IMG/VR virus record: IMGVR_UViG_3300017963_000192
Span: 124,001 to 188,000 of that record
Source: a virus
Reading direction: 5' to 3' (one strand)
DNA length: 64,000 nucleotides
Under the pieces are notes generated by a model, which ran no database searches, was not told the DNA's origin, and was given only the letters and a program-made list of their open reading frames with translations. Below are positions 13,710 to 22,988 of this stretch, piece by piece (within the stretch, counting starts at the first letter, position 1; every line of letters starts with the position of its first letter). Both the position numbers and the translations under genes were made by a program.

Positions 13710-16700
13710 TTATAATTCCTCAAACGATTTTTTTAACTCATCATTTAATAGGTGTGGATAGTCAATCCATAATCTTAAATTTTCTACAAATATAAGTACT
13801 TCATCTGTTTCGTGACCGTTAAGACACTTACCATTGACATCCCACAACTTACCTTGTTTTAACTTATAATTAACTTCGGGACTATCCTTGAATTTTTCAC
13901 TTAATTTAAAACCTCTAGGATTATCTGGATCATCAGATATTGGTTCAATTTGATTGAAAACTTTGTATGTACTCATTTCTTCTTGAGATAAATCAAAATT
14001 GCTTTGTTTAAAAGCTTTTCTTATAACTTTTTCATTAGAGTCATTTACAACTGTTATATGTTTAAGTAGACTTTCAGTAAAACTACACTCTTCCATACCA
14101 ACCCAATTAGATATATAGAGATTTTTACCTTGATTAAAGACAGGAATCATTCCTTTCTTTTGAATTTTTTCATAAGAAAGAGTATTCCTAATTAAATTGT
14201 TTTTAGCATCTTTATCCGGTATATCACTATATTTCTTCTCTAGTTTTTCTTTTTGACTTGTCTCCCATTCCTCTAAATCAACAACATCTAACACAAAAAT
14301 TATATTATCATAATCTTTCTTTATAAACTTACCCACTTTATTTAAAAACCTAGAAAGTTGAGGAATATATTCAATAGGACAATCCTTTACATTTATTCCA
14401 GCTATTGAATGTGAACGATGTCTTTGAATATGAGGATCAACATTGTTTCCAAATTCTTCATCATCAAATCCTTCAATACAAGGATACATTATCAAAATTT
14501 CGTTTTTAGCAGAAATTATAGAACCTAGATTTCTACCTTTGCTTAACAATTGTTTAACACCATATCTTAAACCATCATTTTTAACGACATTACTTAATTT
14601 AACAGTATAAACCCCTTGTTCCTGGTACCCTTTTAACTGTCCGTATGCAAAGCAAGTGTTACCAAGATTTCTTAAATGTTTGAAAATTTCAGATTTATCT
14701 AAATTTGAAGATGCAAACATTTTAGTCCATTCCTCAAATTCTCTTGATAGCATTAAATCAGAATAATCTGTTAAATCATCACTATCAGAATAATATTCCT
14801 GATGTATAGGGTAGAATTCAGTAACGCTATATGAATGGAGTTTGCCTTGTTTATATAAATTGGTGAGTATTTTAGAAATATCTTCATTTTCTTGAAGTAT
14901 CCCCTCTTTAAAATCACCATTGCTCTTTTTATCAATCACACTTAATTTATTATTTAAATTAATTAGTAATAATTTAACTTCAGAAGGTATACTAGGTGAT
15001 TCAAGATTTTTGAACCAAGTATCATCATCAACAGGATGAAGATTTTTAGTTATTTCACTATCAAAGTCAGCTTCTTTAACTTTTATTTCTTCTGGACTTG
15101 GTTTAGCTGTTTCAACAGTTCCCTCTTTTCCAATAAATTCTCTTGATTCAGATTCTAAGTCTTCAATATCTTCTTTTGAAATTTCTTCTGTTTCTGCTGT
15201 TTTTTTCTTACCAAGTCCCAACTTGTCTTTAATCTTTGCCGTAACACTACCCGTAGGAGGAGGTGTTCCACCAAGAGGTGAGCCAACACCAGCAGCACTA
15301 CCAACTAATGGATGAATAAAAGCACCAATCTTTTCTTCGAGTTCTTTTTGTTTCTTTTTATTACTTAATTCGTCTTCTAAGCTCATCCCCATTAATTGAA
15401 GAAGTGTTATAGCACTTATAGGTCCTTTACCTTGAGCATAAACATTATTCATAAAAGTCATAAATGCTTGGTCGTCACGCATCATTAATTTTTTATGCCA
15501 TAGTATTTTAGGAACAATGAGACGTTCTTCTAATTCTCTTCCAGATCTACTTACTCTGTATTGTCCAACTAATTCTTTCTTGTCCCTTCTGTACCAATTA
15601 TTTTTCTCTGCCATTATTCTAAAAAATTTATCTTGTATCCAAAGTACTTGAAATAAGTCTCTTTTAGCTTTATACCTTGATAGCTGAACTTGAAGACCAA
15701 CATTTGCTGAATTATATGTTCCTACATTATCAACAAGATAGCTATGGCTGTTTTCAACAGTTAAATTATAAACTTTTTTAGTATTTTTAATCGATTCAAC
15801 AGATTTTACCATTAAATAAACATAATTATCATCAACAAATGCTTTTTGTCCTTTAAATTTATGAGAATCATCAAAGTCAAACGTGCATTCTTCTTCCCAA
15901 ATTAATTTTGCCAAATCAAATGCAAATTTACCATAAATATCGAGTCTAATAATTGGTTTTCTTTTATATTTTGAAGTTAAATTTCTCTTATTGTTATCTT
16001 GTATTGTCCAATTAACTGGAAAACCTATTTGAGCTAATATCAATTCGATTTGATTTGCTAAAATTTTTGAGGTGGTAGTAAAATGAACAGTATGTTGTCC
16101 ATTTCTTTTATTTATTTGATGACAACCATCCCCTCTAAAAATTCCTTTAATCAGTTCTTTCTTTAAATTTAAAGACCAGCCCATCACTTCTTTAGATAAT
16201 TGTTTTTTGTGAGAATATTCTCCAGCGTGTTTCTTAAACCAATTTACTTTATCTTTAACTATATTTTGAGTGATTGATCTTAAATGCAGTGCCCCTTGCT
16301 TGTTAGAAAAACTTGAAATTGGAATTCCTTCTATTGCACAAAGATTTGTTACATCATCTATGTATTTACTTTCATTTTCTCCAAAACATAATCTAATTCC
16401 ATGCAATTCTTTTGTGGTGTGGTGCTTTTCATAACAACCTTCAGCTATAAAATAACCAAGAAGTCTGGCTGATGTTTCTGTAGTATTTGTATCAACTTCT
16501 ACAAAATTTCTTGGAATCATTAAGTAATCCCATTGTTTGATTTCTTCTGCTTTTAATTTCTTAATAGGGTTATAATTTATAGGTAATCCACTTATATATT
16601 TTTTTCTAATTGTTGTCCTTCCTATATCTATTGGATTTAATTTAATTCTTGGTGATTTTCCAATAGAATGAGCGTAGAGTTTGCCCGCATTAACCTCACG

Positions 16701-18068
16701 ACCACATCCACACGCACATTTACGAGGCCATGTCCACACAGACCACTTGTGATTATCAGTACATTTAAACTTCTTTCCTCCCCAAAGGGTTATTTCAATT
16801 ATATTGTTAGGAATCCCCTCGTCCCAATTATCTGTAACTTTTTGTTCCATACCATCTTTATCAATAACAGAATCCCCTACTTCAATATCTTCAACGTTTT
16901 TATATCCTTGAGGAGTTGTGATTTTTGTACCTTTTGTAAAACAAGCATAAGTTGATTCCCCACTTAAAAATTGTTTTCCTACTCCAAGAGCAACCATTTT
17001 CTTCTCTGTAATGTCTGACCACTCTTTTTCAAGTCTCATAACCTTGTCTGCAACAGTAACATATTCAACATTTAAGCCATAATGATAGATTAAACTAAAG
17101 TTTGGGTCGAAAGTTGACTGTTGTAACATTTGAGCCAATGCTCTTTGGTGCGTTTCGTTAGGAATCCACCCCTTGTTAGCGTCACCTAGTTTAAAAATCT
17201 TTAAAGGATAGATAAAGTTGTCAGCAATTGTGATTTGAGCCTCTCTTAATTTGTCTTCGTACATCAAAAGCCTAAAAATTCGGCTTATTATTGAAGTTCC
17301 TCTAACATCATAAGGGTTACTTCTTCTTGCAATGTGTGTAACCTCATCTGGATCAAGTGTTATGTTTTTTCCTGTTAAAACTCTTCTAAAAACGTCTTGT
17401 GGGAGTCTTCCTTTAAGTCTTTGATCTTCGGGTTTTGTTGAATGTACTAAAGATTTAAGTTCATCGTCTGGTATAAGCTCAATTACGCTTTCCTGGTCTG
17501 CAAAAGGAGTGAATCTTACTTCAATAAAATCAGGATTATGAACTATAATATCTTCCCACATTCCAGTTTTACTGTTCCAAGGAGTGTGAATGAAAATTTC
17601 TCCAATTTTCATAAATTCCAAGTCTATTGCGGGTAATTTCGAGAAAAATCCTGTTTTTTCAATACATTCTTGAATATGTGTGTTAATATGAGGGTCATCA
17701 ACTACAATTTCTGCTTTTGAATAAGGTAATTCTGCATGAACATCTAAAACGGCTCCTACTAATTCATCATGATCGTAAAACCATCTACACCATCTATTTA
17801 TTTGCTTTAAAGTTCGTGGTAAATAAATAGCTGTGGTAGTAATCTCTGGATCATAGAATCTTCTGGAAGGATTTCTTAATATATTATTTCCCGCACCGTA
17901 TGCGGCAATTTGATTAAGAAGATTTCCACCACCTAATCCCAAAGATTGAAACTGACCACTCGTTCCTTTCTTAATTCTTTCCCTATCTGTTTCAGCATTA
18001 ATTGTTCTTGGTAACATATCCTGAAAACTTTCAGGTAAAGGAACATTTTCTTGATTGATTGTAGGCAT
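13710..18068 (-). CDS. Portal protein precursor with intein and long C-terminal extension
   Basis: A 1,452-residue precursor with GGAG before its ATG. Residues 1-375 are portal-like: the clip/wing region has WFYDHDELVGAVLDVHAELP and VTHIARRSNPYDVRGTSIIS, ending QFLSGESTYA. An intein occupies 376-786, after which the portal continues SANVGLQVQLSRYKAKRD. Splicing leaves 1,041 residues, about twice a usual portal. After a Pro/Gly linker (about residue 925) comes an extra domain of roughly 450 residues (WFKNLESPSIPSE to the end) that I do not recognise. The portal forms the DNA entry ring of the head. Confidence 0.8.
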   Translation of the reverse strand: MPTINQENVPLPESFQDMLPRTINAETDRERIKKGTSGQFQSLGLGGGNLLNQIAAYGAGNNILRNPSRRFYDPEITTTAIYLPRTLKQINRWCRWFYDHDELVGAVLDVHAELPYSKAEIVVDDPHINTHIQECIEKTGFFSKLPAIDLEFMKIGEIFIHTPWNSKTGMWEDIIVHNPDFIEVRFTPFADQESVIELIPDDELKSLVHSTKPEDQRLKGRLPQDVFRRVLTGKNITLDPDEVTHIARRSNPYDVRGTSIISRIFRLLMYEDKLREAQITIADNFIYPLKIFKLGDANKGWIPNETHQRALAQMLQQSTFDPNFSLIYHYGLNVEYVTVADKVMRLEKEWSDITEKKMVALGVGKQFLSGESTYACFTKGTKITTPQGYKNVEDIEVGDSVIDKDGMEQKVTDNWDEGIPNNIIEITLWGGKKFKCTDNHKWSVWTWPRKCACGCGREVNAGKLYAHSIGKSPRIKLNPIDIGRTTIRKKYISGLPINYNPIKKLKAEEIKQWDYLMIPRNFVEVDTNTTETSARLLGYFIAEGCYEKHHTTKELHGIRLCFGENESKYIDDVTNLCAIEGIPISSFSNKQGALHLRSITQNIVKDKVNWFKKHAGEYSHKKQLSKEVMGWSLNLKKELIKGIFRGDGCHQINKRNGQHTVHFTTTSKILANQIELILAQIGFPVNWTIQDNNKRNLTSKYKRKPIIRLDIYGKFAFDLAKLIWEEECTFDFDDSHKFKGQKAFVDDNYVYLMVKSVESIKNTKKVYNLTVENSHSYLVDNVGTYNSANVGLQVQLSRYKAKRDLFQVLWIQDKFFRIMAEKNNWYRRDKKELVGQYRVSRSGRELEERLIVPKILWHKKLMMRDDQAFMTFMNNVYAQGKGPISAITLLQLMGMSLEDELSNKKKQKELEEKIGAFIHPLVGSAAGVGSPLGGTPPPTGSVTAKIKDKLGLGKKKTAETEEISKEDIEDLESESREFIGKEGTVETAKPSPEEIKVKEADFDSEITKNLHPVDDDTWFKNLESPSIPSEVKLLLINLNNKLSVIDKKSNGDFKEGILQENEDISKILTNLYKQGKLHSYSVTEFYPIHQEYYSDSDDLTDYSDLMLSREFEEWTKMFASSNLDKSEIFKHLRNLGNTCFAYGQLKGYQEQGVYTVKLSNVVKNDGLRYGVKQLLSKGRNLGSIISAKNEILIMYPCIEGFDDEEFGNNVDPHIQRHRSHSIAGINVKDCPIEYIPQLSRFLNKVGKFIKKDYDNIIFVLDVVDLEEWETSQKEKLEKKYSDIPDKDAKNNLIRNTLSYEKIQKKGMIPVFNQGKNLYISNWVGMEECSFTESLLKHITVVNDSNEKVIRKAFKQSNFDLSQEEMSTYKVFNQIEPISDDPDNPRGFKLSEKFKDSPEVNYKLKQGKLWDVNGKCLNGHETDEVLIFVENLRLWIDYPHLLNDELKKSFEEL
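15711..16943 (-). other. Portal intein with LAGLIDADG-type endonuclease
   Basis: A 411-residue intein, residues 376-786 of the precursor. It begins CFTKGTKITTPQGY (block A), has CTDNHKW (block B), two DOD-type motifs (LLGYFIAEGC and LIKGIFRGDGC) and ends HSYLVDNVGTYN before Ser+1. The penultimate residue is Tyr rather than the usual His. It splits the portal after GESTYA, in a segment that is otherwise continuous portal sequence. Confidence 0.9.
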
Positions 18069-18094
18069 TTAAATCTCCGTGTATTTATTTCATC

Positions 18095-19162
18095 TTATCT
18101 TAAAGGTTCTACTACGACTTCTTCTACGCCTTGTGCCTTTTCTTCTTCTGTTATTTCTTCTTCTTCTGGACTTTTGTAATACGTAAATTTAACAAAACCC
18201 AAATCTTTTACCATATTTTCAAAATTATCAACGAAGAATATTACATCTTTTAATCGAATATCATTTCTTTGACCTTTCGATTTTGGTGTAATAAAAGATG
18301 TTCCTGCTGGTTGGAATGCCATATAAACCCAAACACAAGTTCTACACAAATTTTCAACATAATTCCAATAATCTTCTTTTATTCCTGTATAATCTATTGT
18401 CCCATCTTCACGTTTAACATAACCATCAAAAAACCTTTCTGGATGTGTTAAGTACCTATCATTAATAAGTTTATTTAAATGTAAAGCCCTTTCCATTCCT
18501 GATTCTAAAAGTTTTTTAATTCTTTCCATTCTCTCTCTTTGAAGTGGTGTTACTGCCATTATTCCAGGAGATTTAAACTTTTGACCAACCTCTTCTTCTG
18601 TTTTAGCATGGGGACTTCCTGGGGGACTTTTTAATTTCTTGCCTCTCGTTTTTTGTTTCTTTTCTGCTACGTTAATCATCCAGTCTAACATTGGAATTTT
18701 TTGTTCAAGTACCGCAATAGTTTCTAATATTCTACTTCCTAAAGTACCCCTTAATTCTTTTGCACCTTCAGTAATTTCATCAGAAGTTTGATCGCCTACA
18801 ATATCTTTCATCATCTCTTTACACCTGTCAACATAATTTCTGTAATAGGAAAGAGTTTCTTCAACGTAGCGTGTTTTTTCTTCTTTCTCCGCTTTTTCTA
18901 CTCTAGCCTTTAAATCCTCGCTTTCAGCTATGCCTATTCCACCCTGTAACAATATAGGGTCATCCCATATTTTAAAATCTTCTTCAGTTTCTTGAGTTTC
19001 TTGTTGTTGGGTTTCTTCTTCTTGGGTATCTGAAAATTTAAGAATATTACTATTAACAAGTGCATCCTTAATAAGAATATCAAGTTCTTTTTCGGTAATA
19101 ACATCAACGTATGGAAATAACTCTTCTGAAATAATCTCAACAATTAATCTTTCAACATCCAT
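18095..19162 (-). CDS. Hypothetical protein upstream of portal
   Basis: A 355-residue protein with GGAG before its ATG. The first 100 residues are acidic, the middle is helical with a basic Pro-rich linker (KKLKSPPGSPHAK), and the C-terminal 150 residues are globular with aromatic residues (YWNYVENLCRTCVWVYMAFQ). It ends 26 bases before the portal start and is certainly co-transcribed. A terminase, head-completion or portal-assembly partner is possible, but no ATPase or nuclease motif is visible, so I leave it unnamed. Confidence 0.75.
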   Translation of the reverse strand: MDVERLIVEIISEELFPYVDVITEKELDILIKDALVNSNILKFSDTQEEETQQQETQETEEDFKIWDDPILLQGGIGIAESEDLKARVEKAEKEEKTRYVEETLSYYRNYVDRCKEMMKDIVGDQTSDEITEGAKELRGTLGSRILETIAVLEQKIPMLDWMINVAEKKQKTRGKKLKSPPGSPHAKTEEEVGQKFKSPGIMAVTPLQRERMERIKKLLESGMERALHLNKLINDRYLTHPERFFDGYVKREDGTIDYTGIKEDYWNYVENLCRTCVWVYMAFQPAGTSFITPKSKGQRNDIRLKDVIFFVDNFENMVKDLGFVKFTYYKSPEEEEITEEEKAQGVEEVVVEPLR

Positions 19163-19182
19163 ATCAACTCTCCACTATATCA

Positions 19183-19746
19183 TTAATATTCAATAGTTGG
19201 AAGGGGTTCTTCTATACCACCACCTATTCCCTCTTCCATAATCTCAGCAACGCCTTCATCAAAATATTGTTGAATAACATTTTCATTAACATAAAGGACT
19301 TTTCCACTATCTGTTCTAATTCCTATTTTACCATCGTCTCTTGGACCAACTATTTCGTAGAACTGATTTCTTTTAAAATACTTATCTAGTTGAGGATGGG
19401 ATTTTGTATATAAAATCTCATTTTCTAAAACATTTTCTTCAACTTCTGGTTGTAACTGTTTTCTTTCTGGTTCAATAGTTTTAAATCTACCCATTTCTTC
19501 TGGGCTTAAAACATCTTCTGCACCTATACCTTCAATGTCACCATACGTATCCTCTTCTTCAATAACAGCAAACTTTAATGTTCTTCCATCGTTTATGATA
19601 AAAGAAAGAACCACCAAATCATCTTCAACATCTATTGAATAACTTTCAACAACATCATCCAATGCTGATTCACCTATTAAATAAGCTTCCTCTAAATTAT
19701 CTACAGTTAAAATACCACCTTGTGAGTCTATTACTTCACTTTTCAT
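19183..19746 (-). CDS. Hypothetical protein with SH3-like C-terminal segment
   Basis: A 187-residue acidic protein with GGAGG before its ATG. Residues 125-165 (FYEIVGPRDDGKIGIRTDSG and following) read as a small beta-barrel of SH3/KOW type. The N-terminal half is mixed alpha/beta. Function unknown; it sits in the early part of the head transcript. Confidence 0.75.
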   Translation of the reverse strand: MKSEVIDSQGGILTVDNLEEAYLIGESALDDVVESYSIDVEDDLVVLSFIINDGRTLKFAVIEEEDTYGDIEGIGAEDVLSPEEMGRFKTIEPERKQLQPEVEENVLENEILYTKSHPQLDKYFKRNQFYEIVGPRDDGKIGIRTDSGKVLYVNENVIQQYFDEGVAEIMEEGIGGGIEEPLPTIEY

Positions 19747-19762
19747 TACTATCCTCCATAAA

Positions 19763-20092
19763 TTAATCTTCAGTACTTAGCATACTATCTAAAATTTCAG
19801 ACTCTTTATTTAAATGTAATAGTTCAATATCTTGAGCTAACCGAACTATGATATCATCAACAGAATCTTTAGTATTAATTTTACTTACTTTATTAGCATC
19901 AATTTCTCGACACTCACCAAGAATCTCAACTTGCACATACTCTCTATTAATATCTCCTCCCATACCAACAACTCTACCCACAGACGTATTGCTAATGGCA
20001 CGAACTATATCACAATTTTCTCTAGGTGCGTCCAAAACAAAAACTTCATCACCTATACAAATGTCTCTTTCAGAAATATCTCTAATCTTCAT
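19763..20092 (-). CDS. Hypothetical SH3/KOW-like small protein
   Basis: I choose the ATG at 20092 because AAGGGA lies just upstream and it starts 16 bases after the previous stop; a longer in-frame reading would overlap that gene. The 109-residue product begins MKIRDISERDICIGDEVFVL and looks like a small beta-barrel (VFVLDAPRE, VGRVVGMGGDINREYVQVEI), followed by an acidic helical tail. Unknown role. Confidence 0.7.
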   Translation of the reverse strand: MKIRDISERDICIGDEVFVLDAPRENCDIVRAISNTSVGRVVGMGGDINREYVQVEILGECREIDANKVSKINTKDSVDDIIVRLAQDIELLHLNKESEILDSMLSTED

Positions 20093-20108
20093 ATAAATAT
20101 CCCTTAAT

Positions 20109-20462
20109 TTATTTATTTGCTGACTCTTTTTCTTGCTTTCTAAATACCGCAACATCGGGATGATTTTCATAAAAACCTTCAGAAACATCTTTTGATACTC
20201 GAAGTATTACATCAACAGATGTATCTCCCTTTTCGTTATACTTTAACATACACTTTTCAGCCATCTTAACTTGATCACTAGGGAATTTTTCTTTATACAT
20301 ATCCGATGCAACAGTCTCAAAAGGATGTTCAGTTAGAAGACCTCTCTTTCCTATTCCCTTAAAAGATGTTCTAACATATCTTAAAAGGTTATATTCTATA
20401 AGATCTTTTTGAGAAAAAGATACTAAACCTTTACCAGAATTTAATTTTGTTACTTCAGCCAT
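20109..20462 (-). CDS. Hypothetical protein, first gene of the head transcript
   Basis: A 117-residue protein with AAGGAG before its ATG and no recognised domain. It is the first gene of the leftward cassette. Upstream on the minus strand a TATAAT box lies at 20501-20506 without a convincing -35, so the late promoter may need a phage-encoded factor or a different signal. Confidence 0.75.
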   Translation of the reverse strand: MAEVTKLNSGKGLVSFSQKDLIEYNLLRYVRTSFKGIGKRGLLTEHPFETVASDMYKEKFPSDQVKMAEKCMLKYNEKGDTSVDVILRVSKDVSEGFYENHPDVAVFRKQEKESANK

Positions 20463-20580
20463 TTCGCTTCTCCTTATACGAGATTCTTTTTACCTTATAA
20501 ATTATAAGAAGAAATGTTTGAATTTTAAGTGATGATTATTGATTTTAATTAATTAATACATAAAAAATAATGAAGCAAAA

Positions 20581-20614
20581 AAAATCCTTGAGGGGCGACT
20601 CCCAAGGATTTTTT
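20581..20614. terminator. Bidirectional intrinsic terminator
   Basis: AATCCTTG and CAAGGATT pair around a GC-rich interior, with T runs outside on both strands. It closes the leftward Rep-like gene and separates it from the head cassette. Confidence 0.8.
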
Positions 20615-20658
20615 AGAGGATTTAACACCTTCTTATTAAGTCATTTAATAAAAGTAGG

Positions 20659-20675
20659 TTAAGGTTGCACCTTAA
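20659..20675. repeat. Short palindrome
   Basis: TTAAGGT-TGC-ACCTTAA is a perfect inverted repeat with 7-base arms just downstream of the Rep-like gene. It could be a protein site or a small hairpin. Nothing indicates which. Confidence 0.4.
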
Positions 20676-20703
20676 ATAATATATGCTTATTGTCAATAAA
20701 AAT

Positions 20704-21294
20704 TCAAAATGAACTGAATAAAAATTTTTCTTCTTCAAGAATTTTAGGAATGTCTGGTAAATCTACTACAATATCTTTGTATCTTGGATTTTCAATGTTA
20801 TCTTTTATTTTATTAACAACATTCTTCTTGTCTCTAGGATCGATTAACCCTTTATATTCTGAAATCAGATTTAATAATCTCTTTCTTCGTATCAATACTA
20901 TTAAAGTATTCATAAATGTTGAGTCCGGTAATGGGTTTAGGTTGACTTTATATAAATTATTTTTAAATTTTCTTTTAATTCTACTAATTAATCGTACTTT
21001 CTCTAATTCTTCAATTCTTCGTATCTGTGTTCTAATAGATGTTCCTAAAGATTTAGAAATATAATCCAAAGAAACATTAATCTCATCTTTTCCTGTTTTT
21101 GATTGACTAAATTGAGCCATTTCTTTAAGAAAATAGTAAGTTTCCTTTTCTTTAGGAGAAATAATCTTATATCCAAGAAGAACATAAGAGTTCATTTGAC
21201 CTATTTCTATAATAGGGTGCTCCTTTAAAAGGATTTGAAGTCTTTTTAGTTGAGATTCTTTAGACAATAAGAACCATTGATTGTTTTTATCCAT
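20704..21294 (-). CDS. Winged-helix Rep-like DNA-binding protein 1
   Basis: The start at 21294 has CGGAG upstream; an earlier in-frame ATG lacks support. The 196-residue product has a helix-turn-helix core (SLDYISKSLGTSIRTQIRRI, then EELEKVRLISRIKRK) and ends DSTFMNTLIVLIRRKRLLNL. The gene at 45476-46063 is a paralogue over its whole length. Together with the adjacent palindrome array and the divergent RHH and ParB-like genes, this looks like a plasmid-type replication initiator or a repressor; the sequence alone does not decide. A TTGACA box on the minus strand near 21380-21385 may be its -35. Confidence 0.7.
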   Translation of the reverse strand: MDKNNQWFLLSKESQLKRLQILLKEHPIIEIGQMNSYVLLGYKIISPKEKETYYFLKEMAQFSQSKTGKDEINVSLDYISKSLGTSIRTQIRRIEELEKVRLISRIKRKFKNNLYKVNLNPLPDSTFMNTLIVLIRRKRLLNLISEYKGLIDPRDKKNVVNKIKDNIENPRYKDIVVDLPDIPKILEEEKFLFSSF

Positions 21295-21396
21295 AAGACG
21301 CTCCGATATCATCAAAATAGAGAAAAATAGAGAAACTTTAACACACAATATAATAACCTTTTATTAAAAAGGATATTTTGTCAATAAAAAAACAGA

Positions 21397-21580
21397 GTGA
21401 CAGTTCTGTCACCTATGAAGTGACAGTTCTGTCACCTATAGAGTGACAAGGTTGTCACTCTATAGAGTGACAAGGTTGTCACTACAGGCAAAAGTCCCAC
21501 TTTCCCCCGTAGTGACAGTTTTGTCACAAAAATGCCGATTTTTGAAGTCCCACTTTCCCCCGTAGTGACAGAACTGTCAC
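21397..21580. repeat. Array of six 16-bp palindromes (candidate origin or operator cluster)
   Basis: Six palindromes of the form GTGACA-N4-TGTCAC (centre GTTC, AAC-type or TTTT) or GTGACAAGGTTGTCAC start at 21397, 21420, 21443, 21467, 21512 and 21565. The first four are 23-24 bases apart, about two helical turns. The last two are 53 bases apart, inside a direct repeat that also duplicates AAGTCCCACTTTCCCCCGTA. An AT-rich stretch follows. The array lies between the divergent Rep-like and RHH genes, the layout of an iteron origin or multi-site operator. Confidence 0.85.
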
Positions 21581-21705
21581 TCTATTATTATCTGATATAT
21601 AAGAATATTATTAGTTGATATATGCAAAAATTTTTTAGGGGGGAAATTTTAAGATAGGGAAAGAAAAGAAAAAAACCATCTTAAAACTTTCTTATAAAAA
21701 AAAGA

Positions 21706-21734
21706 TTGCAAAAAAACCCGCCCCCTTGTATGTT
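21706..21734 (+). promoter_or_regulatory. Promoter of the RHH-ParB unit with overlapping operator
   Basis: TTGCAA (21706-21711), a 17-base spacer and TATGTT (21729-21734). An inverted repeat TATGTTGT-CCAT-ACGACATA (21729-21748, one mismatch) covers the -10, and TTGTATGT (21726-21733) recurs twice at the second Rep/RHH locus. Autorepression by the RHH protein is the simplest reading. Confidence 0.7.
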
Positions 21735-21780
21735 GTCCATACGACATAGTTATTAAAATAAAGTTTATGGAGGTGAAAAA

Positions 21781-21978
21781 GTGAAAGTAAGTGATTCCTC
21801 TCAAAAGGAATACAAAACAGGGATTCATGTAACTTTGCCATTGTCTCTTGTTGAGAGAATGGACATGTTTTTAATGAACTCTAAAGAGGCTAGTACAAGA
21901 AGTTCGTTACTAGCAGATATATTATCAACATTTTTAGATAATGTTGATAATAAAAATGATGAGATTAAACAATATTAA
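21781..21978 (+). CDS. Ribbon-helix-helix protein 1
   Basis: A 65-residue protein from a GTG start with GGAGG upstream. A short strand (GIHVTLP), a first helix (SLVERMDMFLM) and a second helix (STRSSLLADILSTFL) give the RHH fold of CopG/Arc-type repressors, which bind DNA as dimers. It is first in a unit with a ParB-like gene, as small RHH proteins often are in plasmid partition or copy-control loci. The operator overlapping its promoter suggests self-regulation. Confidence 0.75.
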   Translation: MKVSDSSQKEYKTGIHVTLPLSLVERMDMFLMNSKEASTRSSLLADILSTFLDNVDNKNDEIKQY

Positions 21979-21996
21979 ATTAAAGGAGGTTTAAAG

Positions 21997-22971
21997 ATGG
22001 AAGTGATTAATGTTTCTATTAAAAAAATCAAACCTGATCCAAATCAGCCAAGAAAGAGATTCGATGTTGATGCTCTAGAAAGGTTGAGACTCTCTGTTAA
22101 AGATGTTGGAGTGGAGCACCCAATATTAATAAGGGAGAACGGATCTGGTTACACTATTATTGACGGAGAAAGGAGATGGAAAGTTTCTAATGAATTGAAT
22201 TTAAAAACAATTCCAGGTATAGTTGTAGATACGGACAGTGCTCTCGAAGTACAGTTACGTTCAGATTGTTTGAAAGAGGGTTTAAACGTTGACGAAAAGG
22301 ACAAAGCAATTTATCTGTATTACCAACATTGGAACCCTAAAACAAAAACTATACAAAAAGAAAAAAGTGTGGATACTAGTATCCACCCTAATACATTTAG
22401 AGAAATTTCTCGTAGACTTGGTTTATCTAAAGATAGGGTTTTAATTGCGATAGATAGGTTTGAATTGAAAAATAATGATCCAGAATTTATTGAAGAGGTT
22501 GATAAAAAGTACAACCCAAAAAGCAAAAGCTCTTTTGGTACGGTTGATTCTACTATAGCAATGACAAGGGCTTTAAAAGATAAGCCAAAAGTTAGGAAGG
22601 AGCTAATTAAAGATACACTTGAGAGAAAAAAAACAGGCATTTCTAAAAATGCCGAAGTTAAAGATACTATTAAAAGATTAAAAGATCTTGAGGAGGATGA
22701 TGTTGATACTGCAAAGAAAATTCTTAAAGCGGAAAAGGCTAAAGACATGCCTGATGTTAATGTTGTTTTTAAGCGGTATGTAGATAAATACAATTCTCTA
22801 AACGTTGATTTTATGAGTAAGAACTTTGGTAAAGTTAAGGAACACATTAACGATAGTAATGTCCTAAAATTGATGAGGTTATTTGAAGAGGTTATACAAG
22901 ACGTTACTGGAAGAAAATTCATCTTTAAAGAGGCGGATTCAAATAAAGATAGAATTAAAAAATTAACATGA
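21997..22971 (+). CDS. ParB-like protein 1
   Basis: A 324-residue protein with an AGGAGG site. The N-terminal domain (residues 1-110) has the ParB signature PDPNQPRKRF, HPILIRENG and DGERRW, the last being the CTP-binding GERR motif. A helix-turn-helix region follows (EISRRLGLSKDRVLIAIDRF), then a charged helical C-terminus. Such proteins bind centromere-like sites and act as CTP-dependent DNA clamps. No ParA ATPase gene is visible in the window. The gene at 23690-24607 is a paralogue. Confidence 0.85.
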   Translation: MEVINVSIKKIKPDPNQPRKRFDVDALERLRLSVKDVGVEHPILIRENGSGYTIIDGERRWKVSNELNLKTIPGIVVDTDSALEVQLRSDCLKEGLNVDEKDKAIYLYYQHWNPKTKTIQKEKSVDTSIHPNTFREISRRLGLSKDRVLIAIDRFELKNNDPEFIEEVDKKYNPKSKSSFGTVDSTIAMTRALKDKPKVRKELIKDTLERKKTGISKNAEVKDTIKRLKDLEEDDVDTAKKILKAEKAKDMPDVNVVFKRYVDKYNSLNVDFMSKNFGKVKEHINDSNVLKLMRLFEEVIQDVTGRKFIFKEADSNKDRIKKLT

Positions 22972-22988
22972 TGTAGAGGAGAGATAAT

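Noticed and set aside
21397-21580. Palindrome array as a CRISPR array
   Set aside because: Repeats are 16-bp perfect dyads with 7-8-base spacers that are themselves nearly identical, unlike 30-40-base unique spacers. There are no cas genes.
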